A stretch of 64,000 nucleotides of DNA from JALZKA01 sp963701205 (GCA_963701205.1 OY969575.1:682001-746000); one strand, 5' to 3'. Positions 1-9,177 are shown, numbered from the stretch's first letter. The notes: generated from the letters alone by a model not told the origin. Numbers and translations are program-made.

Positions 1-1108
1 TCGTGAAATAGACGAGGTCGTCGCCGGCTACGTCGGCCAGCGCCGGGCCGCCCAAGGCACCCAGCGTGTGGCCCAGGCCCCAACCCAAATTGACGACGCC
101 AAACGCCAGAGCCTGATCGACGCCAACCCGCTCGGCGCTCTCGCTCAACATCGCCATCGCCGGCGCCCAAAGGACACCGAGGCCTGGGGCCGCGATCACC
201 ACGAAAATGGCCAGGACGCCGACCGTTTCGGGCAGGGTCAAGAGCAGGCTCCCGACCACGCCGACCGCGAGCCCAAAGCGGCTTGGCGCGAGCCTCCCCC
301 TGCGGTCGGACTGCCGACCAGCTAGGGGCGCGACGACGGCCTCGAGCCCGGCGGCGACCAGGAAGACGGCCGCGATCACCCCAGCGCTGGCGCCAAGCTC
401 GTCAAGTTCAAGCGGGACCAACACCTCGATCGCTCCGAAGAGCAGGCCGGGCACCAAGATCAAGAGCATCCCGAAGCGCACGCCGGGCGAACGGGCTGCC
501 CGGGCGAGGCCGAAGTCGCTTCCCTTGCCGATCGGCGGGCGTGGCAGGCGGGTCGTCACCGCCATCAGGATCAGCGCGACGACGGCCACCGCTATGAACA
601 CCGGGGCTCGCCCGATCGCGACCGCGGCGGCGCCGATCACGGGCCCGAACAGGACGCCGCCGATCGCAGCACCAAGCGCGGTGCCGATCAGCTGGCCGCG
701 CCGCTCAGCCGGGGCGACGCCAACCAGCCAGGCGAGCGAACCTGCCCAGGTGCAGGCGCCGCCGATGCCCTGGACGAACCTGGCGCCCGTCAACACCTCG
801 GCGTCCTCCGCGACGCCGAACACCACCGCCGAGCCCACGATCAGCGCAAGCCCCAAAACGACGATCCGCCGAACCCCAAACCGCGCCGCGGCCATCCCAG
901 CCGGGATCGCGAGCAGCATGGTCCCGGCGGCGTAGGAGCCAGCGAGGATCCCGGCTTGCGGTTTGGTGATTCCAAGTTGCTCGCGCAGCTCCGGCAGCAG
1001 CGGCACCACCGCCGCGAAGAACATGGTGTCGACGAACACCACCGTCGCCGCAAACAGCACCAGCCCGCGCGTGCGAGCCGCCCCCCCGCCGCGGCCCCGG
1101 TCAGGCAG
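1..1108 (-). CDS. MFS permease, 3' part beyond left edge
   Basis: Integral-membrane major facilitator superfamily transporter (DHA1-like), probably a proton-coupled exporter. Read leftward, the frame is open to the window edge and encodes a series of hydrophobic helices with MFS landmarks: an early helix FVDTMFFAAVVPLLPEL, the basic loop AARFGVRR, and PAERRGQ after helix 4. The start is uncertain. The first GTG in frame is at 1060, inside helix 1. CTG at 1108 gives MPDRGRGG and overlaps the stop of the upstream monooxygenase by eight bases (CTGCCTGA), the same geometry as the ATGCCTGA overlap at 10269, so I prefer 1108. The C-terminus lies outside the window. Overlap with the monooxygenase suggests an operon acting on one compound; the substrate cannot be read from sequence. 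Confidence 0.8.
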   Translation of the reverse strand, partial: MPDRGRGGGAARTRGLVLFAATVVFVDTMFFAAVVPLLPELREQLGITKPQAGILAGSYAAGTMLLAIPAGMAAARFGVRRIVVLGLALIVGSAVVFGVAEDAEVLTGARFVQGIGGACTWAGSLAWLVGVAPAERRGQLIGTALGAAIGGVLFGPVIGAAAVAIGRAPVFIAVAVVALILMAVTTRLPRPPIGKGSDFGLARAARSPGVRFGMLLILVPGLLFGAIEVLVPLELDELGASAGVIAAVFLVAAGLEAVVAPLAGRQSDRRGRLAPSRFGLAVGVVGSLLLTLPETVGVLAIFVVIAAPGLGVLWAPAMAMLSESAERVGVDQALAFGVVNLGWGLGHTLGALGGPALADVAGDDLVYFT

Positions 1109-2600
1109 CGAGCAACTCCGCTTCGGCGGGCGCGGACTCGGGCCCGGCGAAGACCATCACACCATCCACAAGCTCGCCGCGGCGCAGCAGGCGGATATCG
1201 AGCGGATAGTTCTGGTGGAGCCGCCAAGGCGCCTGCGAACCCTGCTTGGGAAAGTCGGCGATCGAGCGCTGGACATAGCCCGACGCAAAGTCGAGGAACG
1301 GGCGCTCTTCTACCGATGGATCGCGCTCGCCTGGCACGCAATAGGCATAGCCGTGCTCGTCCATGTGGTTGAGCAGGCGGCAGACGTACTCAGAGGTGAG
1401 GTCGGCCTTGAGTGTCCATGACGCGTTCGTGTAACCGAGGGTGACGGCAAAGTTCGGTACGTCGCCGAACATCATCCCCTTGTAGACCATCGTTTCGGGC
1501 AACGCGATCTCGCGCCCGTCCACGGTCAGGGCGATGCCCCCGATCGCAAGCAGGTTGAGGCCTGTCGCAGAGACAACCAGGTCGGCCTCCAGCTGAGCGC
1601 CGGACTCCAGCTTGATTCCGGACTCTGTGAACGTCTCGATCCGGTCGGTCACAACGGATGCGCTGCCGTCCTTCAGCGAGTCGAACAGGTCGGCGTCAGG
1701 AACGAGGCAGATGCGCTGATCCCACGGGTTGTAATCGGGGGTGAAGTGATCCCTGATCTGCTCGGCAGTCAGGTGCCGGCCCAGGGCGGCCTTCAGGATC
1801 CGCTTCATCGCGCCAGGTCGCCAGCGACTCAGCTGAAAGCTGCCAAGCGTCAGCATCACGTTCTTCCAGCGCAGGATCGAGTAGGTCAGCTTGGCCGGCA
1901 GAACGCGCCGCACGAGTCTGGCGATCGGGTCCTGGCCGGGCATCGAGACGATCCAGGTGGGCGATCGCTGCAGCATGGTCACGTGCGCCGCGTCTGCGGC
2001 CATCGCGGGGACCAGGGTCACGGCGGTCGCGCCGCTACCGATGACGACGACGCGCTTGCCCGCGTACTCCGTGTCCTCGGGCCAATGCTGCGGATGAATG
2101 ATCTCGCCGCGATAGCGATCCTCGCCCGGGAACTCGGGACGGTAGCCCTGTTCGTAGTTGTAGTAGCCGCTACACGTAAACAGGAAGTTGCAGGTCATCG
2201 TGACCTCGTCACCGGAATCAGTTCGCTGGGCGCGCACGGCCCAACGCGCCTCGTCGGTAGACCATTCCGCGGCCACCACCCGGTGGTTCAGCCGGATCCG
2301 GTCCTCGATGCCGTATTCCGCAGCGGTCTCGCGGACGTAGCTCAGGATGTCGGGCCCGTCGGCGATCGCCTTCGCCTCCTGCCAGGGCCGGAACGAGTAA
2401 CCCAGCGTGTACATGTCGGAGTCCGAGCGGATTCCCGGGTAGCGAAAGAGGTCCCACGTACCGCCTGTGTTGCTGCGGGCCTCAAGCAGCGCGAAGGTCT
2501 TGCCCGGGCACCTTTCGCGCAGGTGACAGGCGGCCCCGATCCCGGACAGACCCGCGCCAACGATCAGGACATCGACGTGTTCGGAGGAAGTCTGCGACAT
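1101..2600 (-). CDS. Flavin-containing (Baeyer-Villiger type) monooxygenase
   Basis: FAD- and NADPH-dependent monooxygenase of 499 residues, inserting one oxygen atom into a ketone or oxidising a soft nucleophile; cytosolic. The N-terminal Rossmann motif GAGLSGIG binds FAD, a second GSGATAV motif near residue 195 binds NADPH, and between them lies YRGEIIHPQHWP, which matches the class B/BVMO fingerprint FxGxxxHxxxWP with Tyr for Phe. TWDLFRYPGIRSDSDMYTLG is also typical of the family. ATG at 2600 puts the FAD motif about 12 residues from the start; the open frame extends further upstream but without family similarity. It overlaps the MFS permease downstream and is divergent from the GH26-like gene. 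The substrate is unknown. Confidence 0.88.
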   Translation of the reverse strand: MSQTSSEHVDVLIVGAGLSGIGAACHLRERCPGKTFALLEARSNTGGTWDLFRYPGIRSDSDMYTLGYSFRPWQEAKAIADGPDILSYVRETAAEYGIEDRIRLNHRVVAAEWSTDEARWAVRAQRTDSGDEVTMTCNFLFTCSGYYNYEQGYRPEFPGEDRYRGEIIHPQHWPEDTEYAGKRVVVIGSGATAVTLVPAMAADAAHVTMLQRSPTWIVSMPGQDPIARLVRRVLPAKLTYSILRWKNVMLTLGSFQLSRWRPGAMKRILKAALGRHLTAEQIRDHFTPDYNPWDQRICLVPDADLFDSLKDGSASVVTDRIETFTESGIKLESGAQLEADLVVSATGLNLLAIGGIALTVDGREIALPETMVYKGMMFGDVPNFAVTLGYTNASWTLKADLTSEYVCRLLNHMDEHGYAYCVPGERDPSVEERPFLDFASGYVQRSIADFPKQGSQAPWRLHQNYPLDIRLLRRGELVDGVMVFAGPESAPAEAELLAA

Positions 2601-2730
2601 AGCAAGGGTGCGGCCCCTCGGGGAGTGTAGGCCGATGGGTGGTTGCGCACCAGCGAGGTTGCAGGCCCGCGCCCGCGAGCGCTTGGGGCGCAACCTCGGG
2701 CATGGCGCTGTGTTGTCATCAGGGCAGCAC

Positions 2731-3822
2731 TTGAACGCGCGCGCCACACACTCATCCGCGGGTGCACTTCTCGCGACCGCCTGCGCTTTGGCGGGGCTGC
2801 TTTGGGCGGCCGCGCCCGCGCATGCAGAAACCCGCTTCGCTCCTCGGCACGGGCAGGTCTGGCATGGCGTGTCCGATACGGGTAGCGGCCGCGACTTTCG
2901 ACACTTCAACCGGCAGGTGGGAACCCACACAGCGCTGCTCCAATCGTTCTTTCATTGGGGGGTGCCCTTGACGACGGGAGCGCTTGACCGCTGGGAGGGC
3001 ACAAAGACGCGCGGCGTCCTCAGCCTCTCAACGGCTCCCGGGGGCCAGCCCGAGGTGGTCACGCCGCGGCAGCTTGCCATGGGTTTCTCCGACCACTACA
3101 TGCTGAGGCTCGGTGGCTCGATCGCAAGTTCCGATCAGGTCGTCTACATCCGGCCGTTCGCGGAGATGAACCTTCACCTAAACCCGTACTCAGCCTTTAA
3201 CGCCGACGGCTCCCGGCGCCGCGGACACTCGACCAAGATGTTCATCAAGGCGTGGAAGCGCTTGGTGCTGATTGTCCGCGGGGGCAGCCGCGATAACGTC
3301 AATCGACGGCTTTTGCGTATCGGGATGCCGCGCATCCACAGAGCCAAATCGAACAACGCAAAGAAGTACAAGCGCCTTGGCGTCCGCCCGCACCTCAAGG
3401 AACCCCGCGTCGCATTCCAGTGGATGCCGTTGACGCGCGGGTCGCCGAACGTTGCTGGCAACTCACCCCATGACTACTTCCCGGGCCGACGGTGGGTCGA
3501 TTGGGTCGGAACCGACGTTTACGCAAAGTTCTCAAACCACACGCTGTGGTCGCTGCTGCGCGGCTTCTACCGGCGCTACGACCGCTGGCCGTTCGCGATC
3601 GGCGAATACGGGCCGTGGGACAACGATCAGTCGGGCGCGTTCACCGCGCGAATCCACCAATGGGCTCGCAAGCGCCCGCGTGTGAAGGCCCTGATCTACT
3701 TCCGCAGCGTCGATCCCCAAAACGAGTTCAACCTGCAGTACTACCCCGGCGCAAGGCGCGCACTGCGGGGGACCCTGGACGCGCCGCGCTTCCAGGAGTT
3801 CGCACCGGGAACCAGGCGCTAG
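2731..3822 (+). CDS. Secreted glycoside hydrolase, GH26-like
   Basis: Probable exported glycan hydrolase of about 363 residues. TTG at 2731, with AGGG 7-10 bases upstream, gives a signal peptide: hydrophobic core ALLATACALAGLLWA ending AHA. The mature part resembles the (beta/alpha)8 fold of GH26 mannanases: WHGVSD near the start, then YIRPFAEMN (Glu as proposed acid/base), WVDWVGTDVY, and FAIGEYGPW near the C-terminus (Glu as proposed nucleophile). No carbohydrate-binding module is visible. The open frame begins at 2608, but the first 41 codons lack any signal-like character; GTG at 2710 is an alternative. It converges with the SDR gene, the stop codons overlapping. Family assignment is from motifs only and substrate is unproven. 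Confidence 0.7.
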   Translation: MNARATHSSAGALLATACALAGLLWAAAPAHAETRFAPRHGQVWHGVSDTGSGRDFRHFNRQVGTHTALLQSFFHWGVPLTTGALDRWEGTKTRGVLSLSTAPGGQPEVVTPRQLAMGFSDHYMLRLGGSIASSDQVVYIRPFAEMNLHLNPYSAFNADGSRRRGHSTKMFIKAWKRLVLIVRGGSRDNVNRRLLRIGMPRIHRAKSNNAKKYKRLGVRPHLKEPRVAFQWMPLTRGSPNVAGNSPHDYFPGRRWVDWVGTDVYAKFSNHTLWSLLRGFYRRYDRWPFAIGEYGPWDNDQSGAFTARIHQWARKRPRVKALIYFRSVDPQNEFNLQYYPGARRALRGTLDAPRFQEFAPGTRR

Positions 3823-4832
3823 TCCCCGGGCGCGTAGCGGCGCGCCACCAGGTCCACAAGCGTCGCTTCCGAGTCGTACACGGGCTCCCAGCCAAGCTCC
3901 GTACGGGCCTTGGTCGTATCCATCAGCATCGGCACCCGCAGCGCTTCGAGCCAGCCAGCCGCAACTTCCAGAGCCGGGATTCGGGCGGCAGCGCTCGCGC
4001 TGACGTCCAAGGCCAGCTTTGGGACCGGCACGGCGTGCCAGCCCATTTCTGTTGCGATGTCCGAAGCTGTCAGCGTCCCGGACCCGGCGAGGTTGTAGAT
4101 CCCAGGCGGTCCGCTTCCGGTGACGCCCGCCACCAGAGCCGTCGCGACATCGTCGTGGTGGACGAGCTGAAACGGCACGCCGTGATCGGGCAAGACCGGT
4201 CGCAGGCCCGGGACCCTGCCCATCGCGTCACGTAGGGCCGACGGCAACTTGCGGCCGAGCTGGGTGTAGGGAATCTGCTCCAAGAGCGCCGGGGCTTCGG
4301 GCCCGGCGACAACCGACGGGCGAAAGACGTAGGCCTCGACGCCGGAGCCAGCGAGCGCCTCGCGCAGCACCCGCTCCACCTCGGCCTTTTGGTGCGAGTA
4401 CGCATGCCGCTCAGTTCCCCGTGGCTCCATGTCCTCGCGCAATTCGCCTTCGACATCGTCGTGGTACCCGTATGCCGCCACGGATGACGTATAGACAAGG
4501 CGCCTGGCGCCGGCGGCGACCGTGGCCTCGAACACATTGCGCGATCCCTCGATGTTGATCTCGTAGGTATCCGCGGTGGCCTTGATGACGATGAACGCCA
4601 GATGGACCACGACGTCGGCCTCGGCGACGAGCGCATCAACCGCGCTCCGGTCGAGAATGTCGCCCTGCCGGTACTCGGTCTTGGCCCAGCCCAGCGAGCC
4701 GGGGTCAAACCGGCGGCGCGCCATCGCCAGGATCCGGCCGACCCCATCGATCTGCTCGAGCGTCCGGACGAACGGCACCCCGATCTCGCCGGTTGGCCCG
4801 GTGACGGCAACGGTAAGTGGGCTGGCGCTCAT
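3819..4832 (-). CDS. NAD-dependent epimerase/dehydratase family protein (extended SDR)
   Basis: Cytosolic oxidoreductase or epimerase of 337 residues. The N-terminal TGPTGEIG is the extended-SDR nucleotide motif (TGxxGxxG), and YTSSVAAYG followed by YSHQK supplies the Ser and the Tyr-x-x-x-Lys catalytic pair. DVVVHLAF (beta-4) and the later GIYNLAGSGTLT are typical of UDP-sugar epimerase-like enzymes. No neighbour shares its pathway: it converges on the GH26-like gene and is divergent from lemA with a gap of about 60 bases. The substrate cannot be assigned; NDP-sugar or a small-molecule ketone are both possible. Confidence 0.82.
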   Translation of the reverse strand: MSASPLTVAVTGPTGEIGVPFVRTLEQIDGVGRILAMARRRFDPGSLGWAKTEYRQGDILDRSAVDALVAEADVVVHLAFIVIKATADTYEINIEGSRNVFEATVAAGARRLVYTSSVAAYGYHDDVEGELREDMEPRGTERHAYSHQKAEVERVLREALAGSGVEAYVFRPSVVAGPEAPALLEQIPYTQLGRKLPSALRDAMGRVPGLRPVLPDHGVPFQLVHHDDVATALVAGVTGSGPPGIYNLAGSGTLTASDIATEMGWHAVPVPKLALDVSASAAARIPALEVAAGWLEALRVPMLMDTTKARTELGWEPVYDSEATLVDLVARRYAPGD

Positions 4833-4891
4833 TACCCCGAGTCTCGCAGGCGAGATAGATTGCCTTGAGTGGAGCCGGGGGCCGCCTGCCG

Positions 4892-5455
4892 ATGACGATC
4901 CTTCTCATCATTGGTGGGATCGCGGCGCTGATCGTCGCGTTCGTCTGGTTCACCTACAACCGGCTGACCCGCCTGCGGTTGGCCTGCCAGAACTCCTGGG
5001 CGCAGATTGATGTGGCGCTGAAGTTGCGCCACGACCTCGTCCCGAGCCTGGTGGAAACGGTGGCTGGGTACGCGGGCCACGAGCGAGCAACGCTCGAGCG
5101 CACCACCCAGGCCCGCGGGCAAGCCGCTGCGGCGACCGGCGCCGGACCGGGCAGCCAGGGGCCGCTTGAGGGCCTCCTCGGAGCCGGGATCCGCAACCTC
5201 ATCCTGATTGCCGAGCAGTACCCGGATCTAAAGGCAAGCGAAAACTTCGCAGCGCTGCAGACGGAACTGGCGGCGATCGAAGAGCGCATCGCAATCACCC
5301 GTCGCGTCTATAACGACACCGTCGAGACGCTGAATACGGCGGTCGCGATCTTCCCGTCGTCGGTGGTCGCCCGGGCGTTCTCGTTCGAGCCGCGGGACTT
5401 CTTTTCCGCCGGCGTCGAGCGCGAGGCGGCGCCGGCAGTTGAGGTCGGCCAATGA
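4892..5455 (+). CDS. lemA: LemA family protein
   Basis: Membrane-anchored protein of 187 residues with an N-terminal transmembrane helix (LLIIGGIAALIVAFVWF), the family motif YNRLTRLRLACQNSWAQIDV, then a long helical bundle containing LRHDLVPSLVETVAGYA and ITRRVYNDTVETLN with the usual end FPSSVVARAFSFEPRDFF. LemA proteins commonly sit beside DUF2207/TPM-type membrane proteins, as here: the next gene starts within the stop codon (ATGA overlap at 5452). An upstream TTG at 4865 is possible, but ATG 4892 places the helix at the usual distance. Molecular role is not settled for the family; an envelope function is likely. Confidence 0.88.
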   Translation: MTILLIIGGIAALIVAFVWFTYNRLTRLRLACQNSWAQIDVALKLRHDLVPSLVETVAGYAGHERATLERTTQARGQAAAATGAGPGSQGPLEGLLGAGIRNLILIAEQYPDLKASENFAALQTELAAIEERIAITRRVYNDTVETLNTAVAIFPSSVVARAFSFEPRDFFSAGVEREAAPAVEVGQ

Positions 5456-7326
5456 GGTTCGTCGTCTGGCGCATAGCCAGGGCGCTCGTCTTTGCCGCGA
5501 TCCTGGCGCTGGTGCTTCGCGCGTGCTCGGCGATCCCGACCGAGGAAGGCAAGCACTACGACATCGACCGGGCCAAGGTCGATATCGAGCTTCAGGACGA
5601 CGGCAGCCTGGTTGTCCGCGAGGCGCTGACGTTCGATTTCTCCGGCACGTTCTCTGGCGCCTACCGCGAATTCCCCTTGAACGGCGACGCCCGGGTCACG
5701 GACATCGGGGTCTCCGAAGGCCGAGCAGGGTTCGAACCCGGAGCCAACACGGCCCTCGGCTCCTTCGGCTTCCCGGAGACCTTTGGCTTTGAGGAGCTGC
5801 CGGGCGGCAAGAACCAGACATTTGGCACCGAGGGCGGGCGCGGTCGCAACTTTCGTGTGGTCTGGCACTACCGCGCCGCCGATGAGAAGCGGACGTTTTT
5901 GATCACCTACAGGGTCATCAACGCGACCGATGTCCGCGACGACATAGTCGACGTGACCTGGACTCCGTGGGGCGACCAGTGGGACTTCCATCTCGACGAG
6001 CTCGAGACGACGATCTCGGCTGCGAGCGGCGCCGCGCCGACGGCGGCATGGGTGCGCCCGAGGAGCTTGGGGGGCGAGCTCCACGTCGACGCGGTGGCGG
6101 CGGCCTCCATCGATCGCGTGGGCGACCACGAGGCGGTCGGATTCCGGGCGGTATTCGACCGCGACGCCATCGATACGACTACGGGAACCCAGGTTCGAAG
6201 CGGGGCGGGGCTCGCCGAAATCGAGGCCGCCGAGGCCAGCCTGGACGCCAAGTCCGGAATCTGGGACGACCTCTTGAATTTCGTCGCGCTTGACGTCCTC
6301 TTGATCTGCCTCATCATCGGCGGGCTCGCGGTTGCGGCCGTCGCCCTCATCTACTGGCTCGCGCGCGATGCGCGGACCGATACGCCCACCTACCTGCCGG
6401 AGCCGCCCGAGCAGATTCCGCCAGCGCTGGCCTACGCAATCGCGACGGAGGGTGAGTACGACAACGATGTCGTGTTGGCCACCTTGCTCGATTTGGTCGA
6501 TCGCGACTTCTACGAATCGCGAACCGCGCCAGGCAAGGATCTCGATTTGGAATTGCGCCGGCCCGGCGATCGCCCCAGCCCGGAGCTTGCGCCGTACGAG
6601 ACCGCGGCGCTCGACTTCTTCGACAAGCTCATCGACGCTGAGTGGACCGCACTCAGCAAGCTCAGCGAGAAGATCCCCGAGCACTCATCCAGCTGGCGAT
6701 CGCGCTGGGAGGGTCTGAATGAAGCCCTCGACAGGGCAGAGTCGGGGCAGATCGCATGGGACCGCGACCTGCGCCCCGCCCGAGCGTGGATCGCGTGGGG
6801 CGCCTTCATGCTCCTGCTCGGCGTGCTCGTCGCCTACTTCGTGCGCACCGGCCTGTGGGTGACGCCGGCGGCGGCGATCCTTACGACGCAGCTTTTGATT
6901 TTTGCGCTGCCGGGTAGCTGGGCCCGCCGCCTTAAACCCGAGGACAGGCAGCGAAACGCGCGCTGGCGAGCGTTTCGCAAGTGGACCGATGACTTTCCGC
7001 GACTTGACGATGACCCGCCCGCCACCCTCGATCTGTGGCGGCGAATCCTGGTCTACGCGGTGGCATTCGGCAGCGCCGATCGAGTTGCCAAGTCCGGCCA
7101 CATCCCCGCCCCAGTCGCCGAGCAGGCGTCGAGCCAGGGCCTGTGGGTCGCCGGCGTGCTGCACGGCGACGGACTCGGATCGGTTGGGCTCAACAGCTTC
7201 TCCTCCTCCTTCGCTAGCCAGGTCGCGCCGGAGTCATCGTCGGGTGGCGGGGCGGCGGTGGCGGCGGTGGCGGCTTCAGCGGCGGTGGGGGCGGCGGCGC
7301 TTGGTAGGCCTAATCGACGGGTGTAG
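5452..7326 (+). CDS. DUF2207 predicted membrane protein (C-terminus out of frame as read)
   Basis: Partner of lemA, about 620 residues: an N-terminal signal/anchor (ALVFAAILALVLRACSA), a DUF2207 extracellular beta domain starting HYDIDRAKVDIELQDDGS, one transmembrane segment near residue 285, a soluble region with TYLPEPPEQIPPALAYAI, and two more hydrophobic segments near 445-480. As written the protein ends in an Ala-rich tail and stops at 7326. In the -1 frame the same DNA encodes Gly-rich GGGGFSGGGGGGAW and a stop at 7305-7307, which is the normal family ending. One missing G in the GGGG run at 7249-7252 explains this. Function of the family is not established. Confidence 0.85.
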   Translation: MRFVVWRIARALVFAAILALVLRACSAIPTEEGKHYDIDRAKVDIELQDDGSLVVREALTFDFSGTFSGAYREFPLNGDARVTDIGVSEGRAGFEPGANTALGSFGFPETFGFEELPGGKNQTFGTEGGRGRNFRVVWHYRAADEKRTFLITYRVINATDVRDDIVDVTWTPWGDQWDFHLDELETTISAASGAAPTAAWVRPRSLGGELHVDAVAAASIDRVGDHEAVGFRAVFDRDAIDTTTGTQVRSGAGLAEIEAAEASLDAKSGIWDDLLNFVALDVLLICLIIGGLAVAAVALIYWLARDARTDTPTYLPEPPEQIPPALAYAIATEGEYDNDVVLATLLDLVDRDFYESRTAPGKDLDLELRRPGDRPSPELAPYETAALDFFDKLIDAEWTALSKLSEKIPEHSSSWRSRWEGLNEALDRAESGQIAWDRDLRPARAWIAWGAFMLLLGVLVAYFVRTGLWVTPAAAILTTQLLIFALPGSWARRLKPEDRQRNARWRAFRKWTDDFPRLDDDPPATLDLWRRILVYAVAFGSADRVAKSGHIPAPVAEQASSQGLWVAGVLHGDGLGSVGLNSFSSSFASQVAPESSSGGGAAVAAVAASAAVGAAALGRPNRRV

Positions 7327-7384
7327 GCTGGCCCGACCGGCTCCGATAGGCGGCGTCGGACACAAACACCAGTAGGGGGACGTT

Positions 7385-7762
7385 ATGGGTTTCATGGACA
7401 AGATCAAGGACGCGGCCAAGCAGGCTGGCGAGGCCGGCCGACAGGTGAACGAAGCGGCGAAGGACAGCATGGCGCCGGGCGCGTTTCAAACCGCGCGGGA
7501 CGCCAACCGAATCGGGCATGGTGGGGTCGAGACCAAGGCCATCTTGAGGTCGCTGGCGCCGCTGGGTGCAAAGAAGCTGGGCGGCGGCACGGAGTACCTC
7601 ATGGAGCTTGAGGTCCAACCCGCGGACGGGGCGCCCTACGCCGCGACGATCACGCAGCAGTTGATCGAGCAGTCCGCAACGCATTACGAGGGCAACATCG
7701 GCGGCGAGGTCACCGTCAAGGTTGATCCCGCCGATCCGCAGAAGCTGGTGCTCTGGGGCTGA
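7385..7762 (+). CDS. Conserved hypothetical protein, 125 aa
   Basis: Small soluble protein preceded by the purine-rich stretch AGGGGGACG, giving a convincing start at ATG 7385. The N-terminus (MGFMDKIKDAAKQAGEAGRQ) is an amphipathic Lys/Ala-rich helix. The rest looks like a small beta domain (GTEYLMELEVQPADG, GGEVTVKVDPADPQKLVLWG). No catalytic motif or membrane segment is seen and I do not recognise the family. Codon use matches the neighbours. It lies between DUF2207 and P450 genes, and its stop codon overlaps the proposed CTG start of the P450, so the two may be translated together. Confidence 0.6.
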   Translation: MGFMDKIKDAAKQAGEAGRQVNEAAKDSMAPGAFQTARDANRIGHGGVETKAILRSLAPLGAKKLGGGTEYLMELEVQPADGAPYAATITQQLIEQSATHYEGNIGGEVTVKVDPADPQKLVLWG

Positions 7763-9120
7763 CCGCACCGGCAACCCAGCCCCCGGATGGCCCGGCATCG
7801 GGGGTCGCAATCGCACAGGTAGGGCTACCACCCGGTCCGGGCGGGCTTGCGAGCGTCAACACCGCGCGATTCGTGCGCAAACCGCTCGATGCCCTGCTGG
7901 GCTGGCAGCGGCGCTACGGGAACGTGTTCACCGTCAAGTACCTGGTCTTTGGCGTGGGTGTGTACGTCGCCGAGCCCGACGCGATCGCTGACCTTCTCAC
8001 CGGCGATCAATCGGATTTGCGCGCGGGCGAGGCGAACGCTCCACTCTCGCCATTGGTCGGCGAGCGCTCCGTCCTGGTGTTGGACGGTCCTGAGCATCTG
8101 CGCCAGCGGCGCCTCCTGCTGCCCCCGTTTCAGGGATCCGCGGTCGGCAACTTCCGCAGCGTCATTCGCGAGATCGCCGAGGCTGAGGTCAAACGGTGGG
8201 AAGTCGACACCGAGTTCGTAATGCGCGACCGGATGCGCGCGCTCACCTTCGAGGTGATCTGCCGCGCCGTTTTTGGAGTCAGCGATCCGGCGCTGGTCGA
8301 ACGCCTGCGGGCGGCGCTCCTGCCAATTCTCGACACCGGCTCCTTCACGTTGTTCACTCCGGGCCCGCTGCGGCGCGACCTTGGGCGACTGAGCCCGTGG
8401 GGCCGACTTCAGCGTCGGCTGCGCACGGCCGACGTGCTGCTCTACGCCGAGATCGCCAAGCGCCGGGCAGAGCCCGACCTCGACCAGCGCACCGACGTCC
8501 TCTCGCTTCTCCTTCGCGCACGCGACGAGGACGGCAGCGCGATGAGCGACGGCGAGCTTCGCGACGAGCTGATGACGATGCTTGTGGCCGGTCACGAAAC
8601 GACCGCCACCGGCCTGGCGTTCGCGTTTGACCTGCTGCTCCGCGACCAGGCCGTCCGCGATCGCCTGACAGACGAGCTGGCCGCCGGCGGCGGCGACGCT
8701 TACCTGGATGCGGTGGTAACCGAGAGCCTGCGGCTGCGACCGGTGATCGACGCCGCCGAGCGAACCCTGACCGAGCCGCGCATCGTTGCCGGGCACGAGC
8801 TGCCGGCGGGCATTCGCGTCTACCCGGCGATCGCGTTGGTCCACCGTCGGGACGACATCTACCCCGAAGCCGACAAGTTCCGGCCGGAGCGATTTCTCGA
8901 CGCCGACACCCCGTCGTATTCCTGGCTTCCGTTCGGCGGGGGGATCCGCCGCTGCATCGGCGCCGCCCTGGCCCAAGCCGAGATGGCCGAAGTGATCCGG
9001 GTCGTCACCGCCAGGGTGCAATTGCGCGCGGTCCGTCCCGAGCCGGATCCGGTCGTGTTGCGGGGAATCACGCTTGCCCCCAGGTACGGGACTCCGGTCG
9101 CGGTCCAGCGCACCGCCTAG
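7759..9120 (+). CDS. Cytochrome P450
   Basis: Heme-thiolate monooxygenase of about 450 residues. Visible motifs are the N-terminal LPPGPGG turn, helix C HLRQRRLLLPPF, helix I LVAGHETTATG (oxygen activation), helix K ESLRLRP (ExxR), PERFL, and the heme loop PFGGGIRRCIGAALA with the Cys ligand. The first ATG/GTG/TTG in frame is GTG at 7873, downstream of the LPPGP segment, which would cut off a conserved part. In-frame coding continues up to CTG at 7759, giving a plausible start MTAPATQPPDGPA that overlaps the previous stop (CTGA). I prefer the CTG. No ferredoxin or reductase gene is adjacent; the substrate is unknown. Confidence 0.87.
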   Translation: MTAPATQPPDGPASGVAIAQVGLPPGPGGLASVNTARFVRKPLDALLGWQRRYGNVFTVKYLVFGVGVYVAEPDAIADLLTGDQSDLRAGEANAPLSPLVGERSVLVLDGPEHLRQRRLLLPPFQGSAVGNFRSVIREIAEAEVKRWEVDTEFVMRDRMRALTFEVICRAVFGVSDPALVERLRAALLPILDTGSFTLFTPGPLRRDLGRLSPWGRLQRRLRTADVLLYAEIAKRRAEPDLDQRTDVLSLLLRARDEDGSAMSDGELRDELMTMLVAGHETTATGLAFAFDLLLRDQAVRDRLTDELAAGGGDAYLDAVVTESLRLRPVIDAAERTLTEPRIVAGHELPAGIRVYPAIALVHRRDDIYPEADKFRPERFLDADTPSYSWLPFGGGIRRCIGAALAQAEMAEVIRVVTARVQLRAVRPEPDPVVLRGITLAPRYGTPVAVQRTA

Positions 9121-9136
9121 GAATCCCGCAGAACCC

Positions 9137-9165
9137 TTGACAAGGGATTCAATTAGCTTTACTAT
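9137..9165 (+). promoter_or_regulatory. Sigma-70 type promoter of the TetR operon
   Basis: TTGACA at 9137-9142 and TACTAT at 9160-9165 are separated by exactly 17 bases in an AT-rich island within GC-rich DNA. The expected transcription start lies only a few bases before ATG 9178, so the transcript would have little or no leader. An imperfect dyad (CAATTAG at 9150-9156, CTAACCAATTG at 9166-9176) overlaps the -10 box and is a natural candidate for autoregulation by the TetR protein. Confidence 0.7.
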
Positions 9166-9177
9166 CTAACCAATTGT

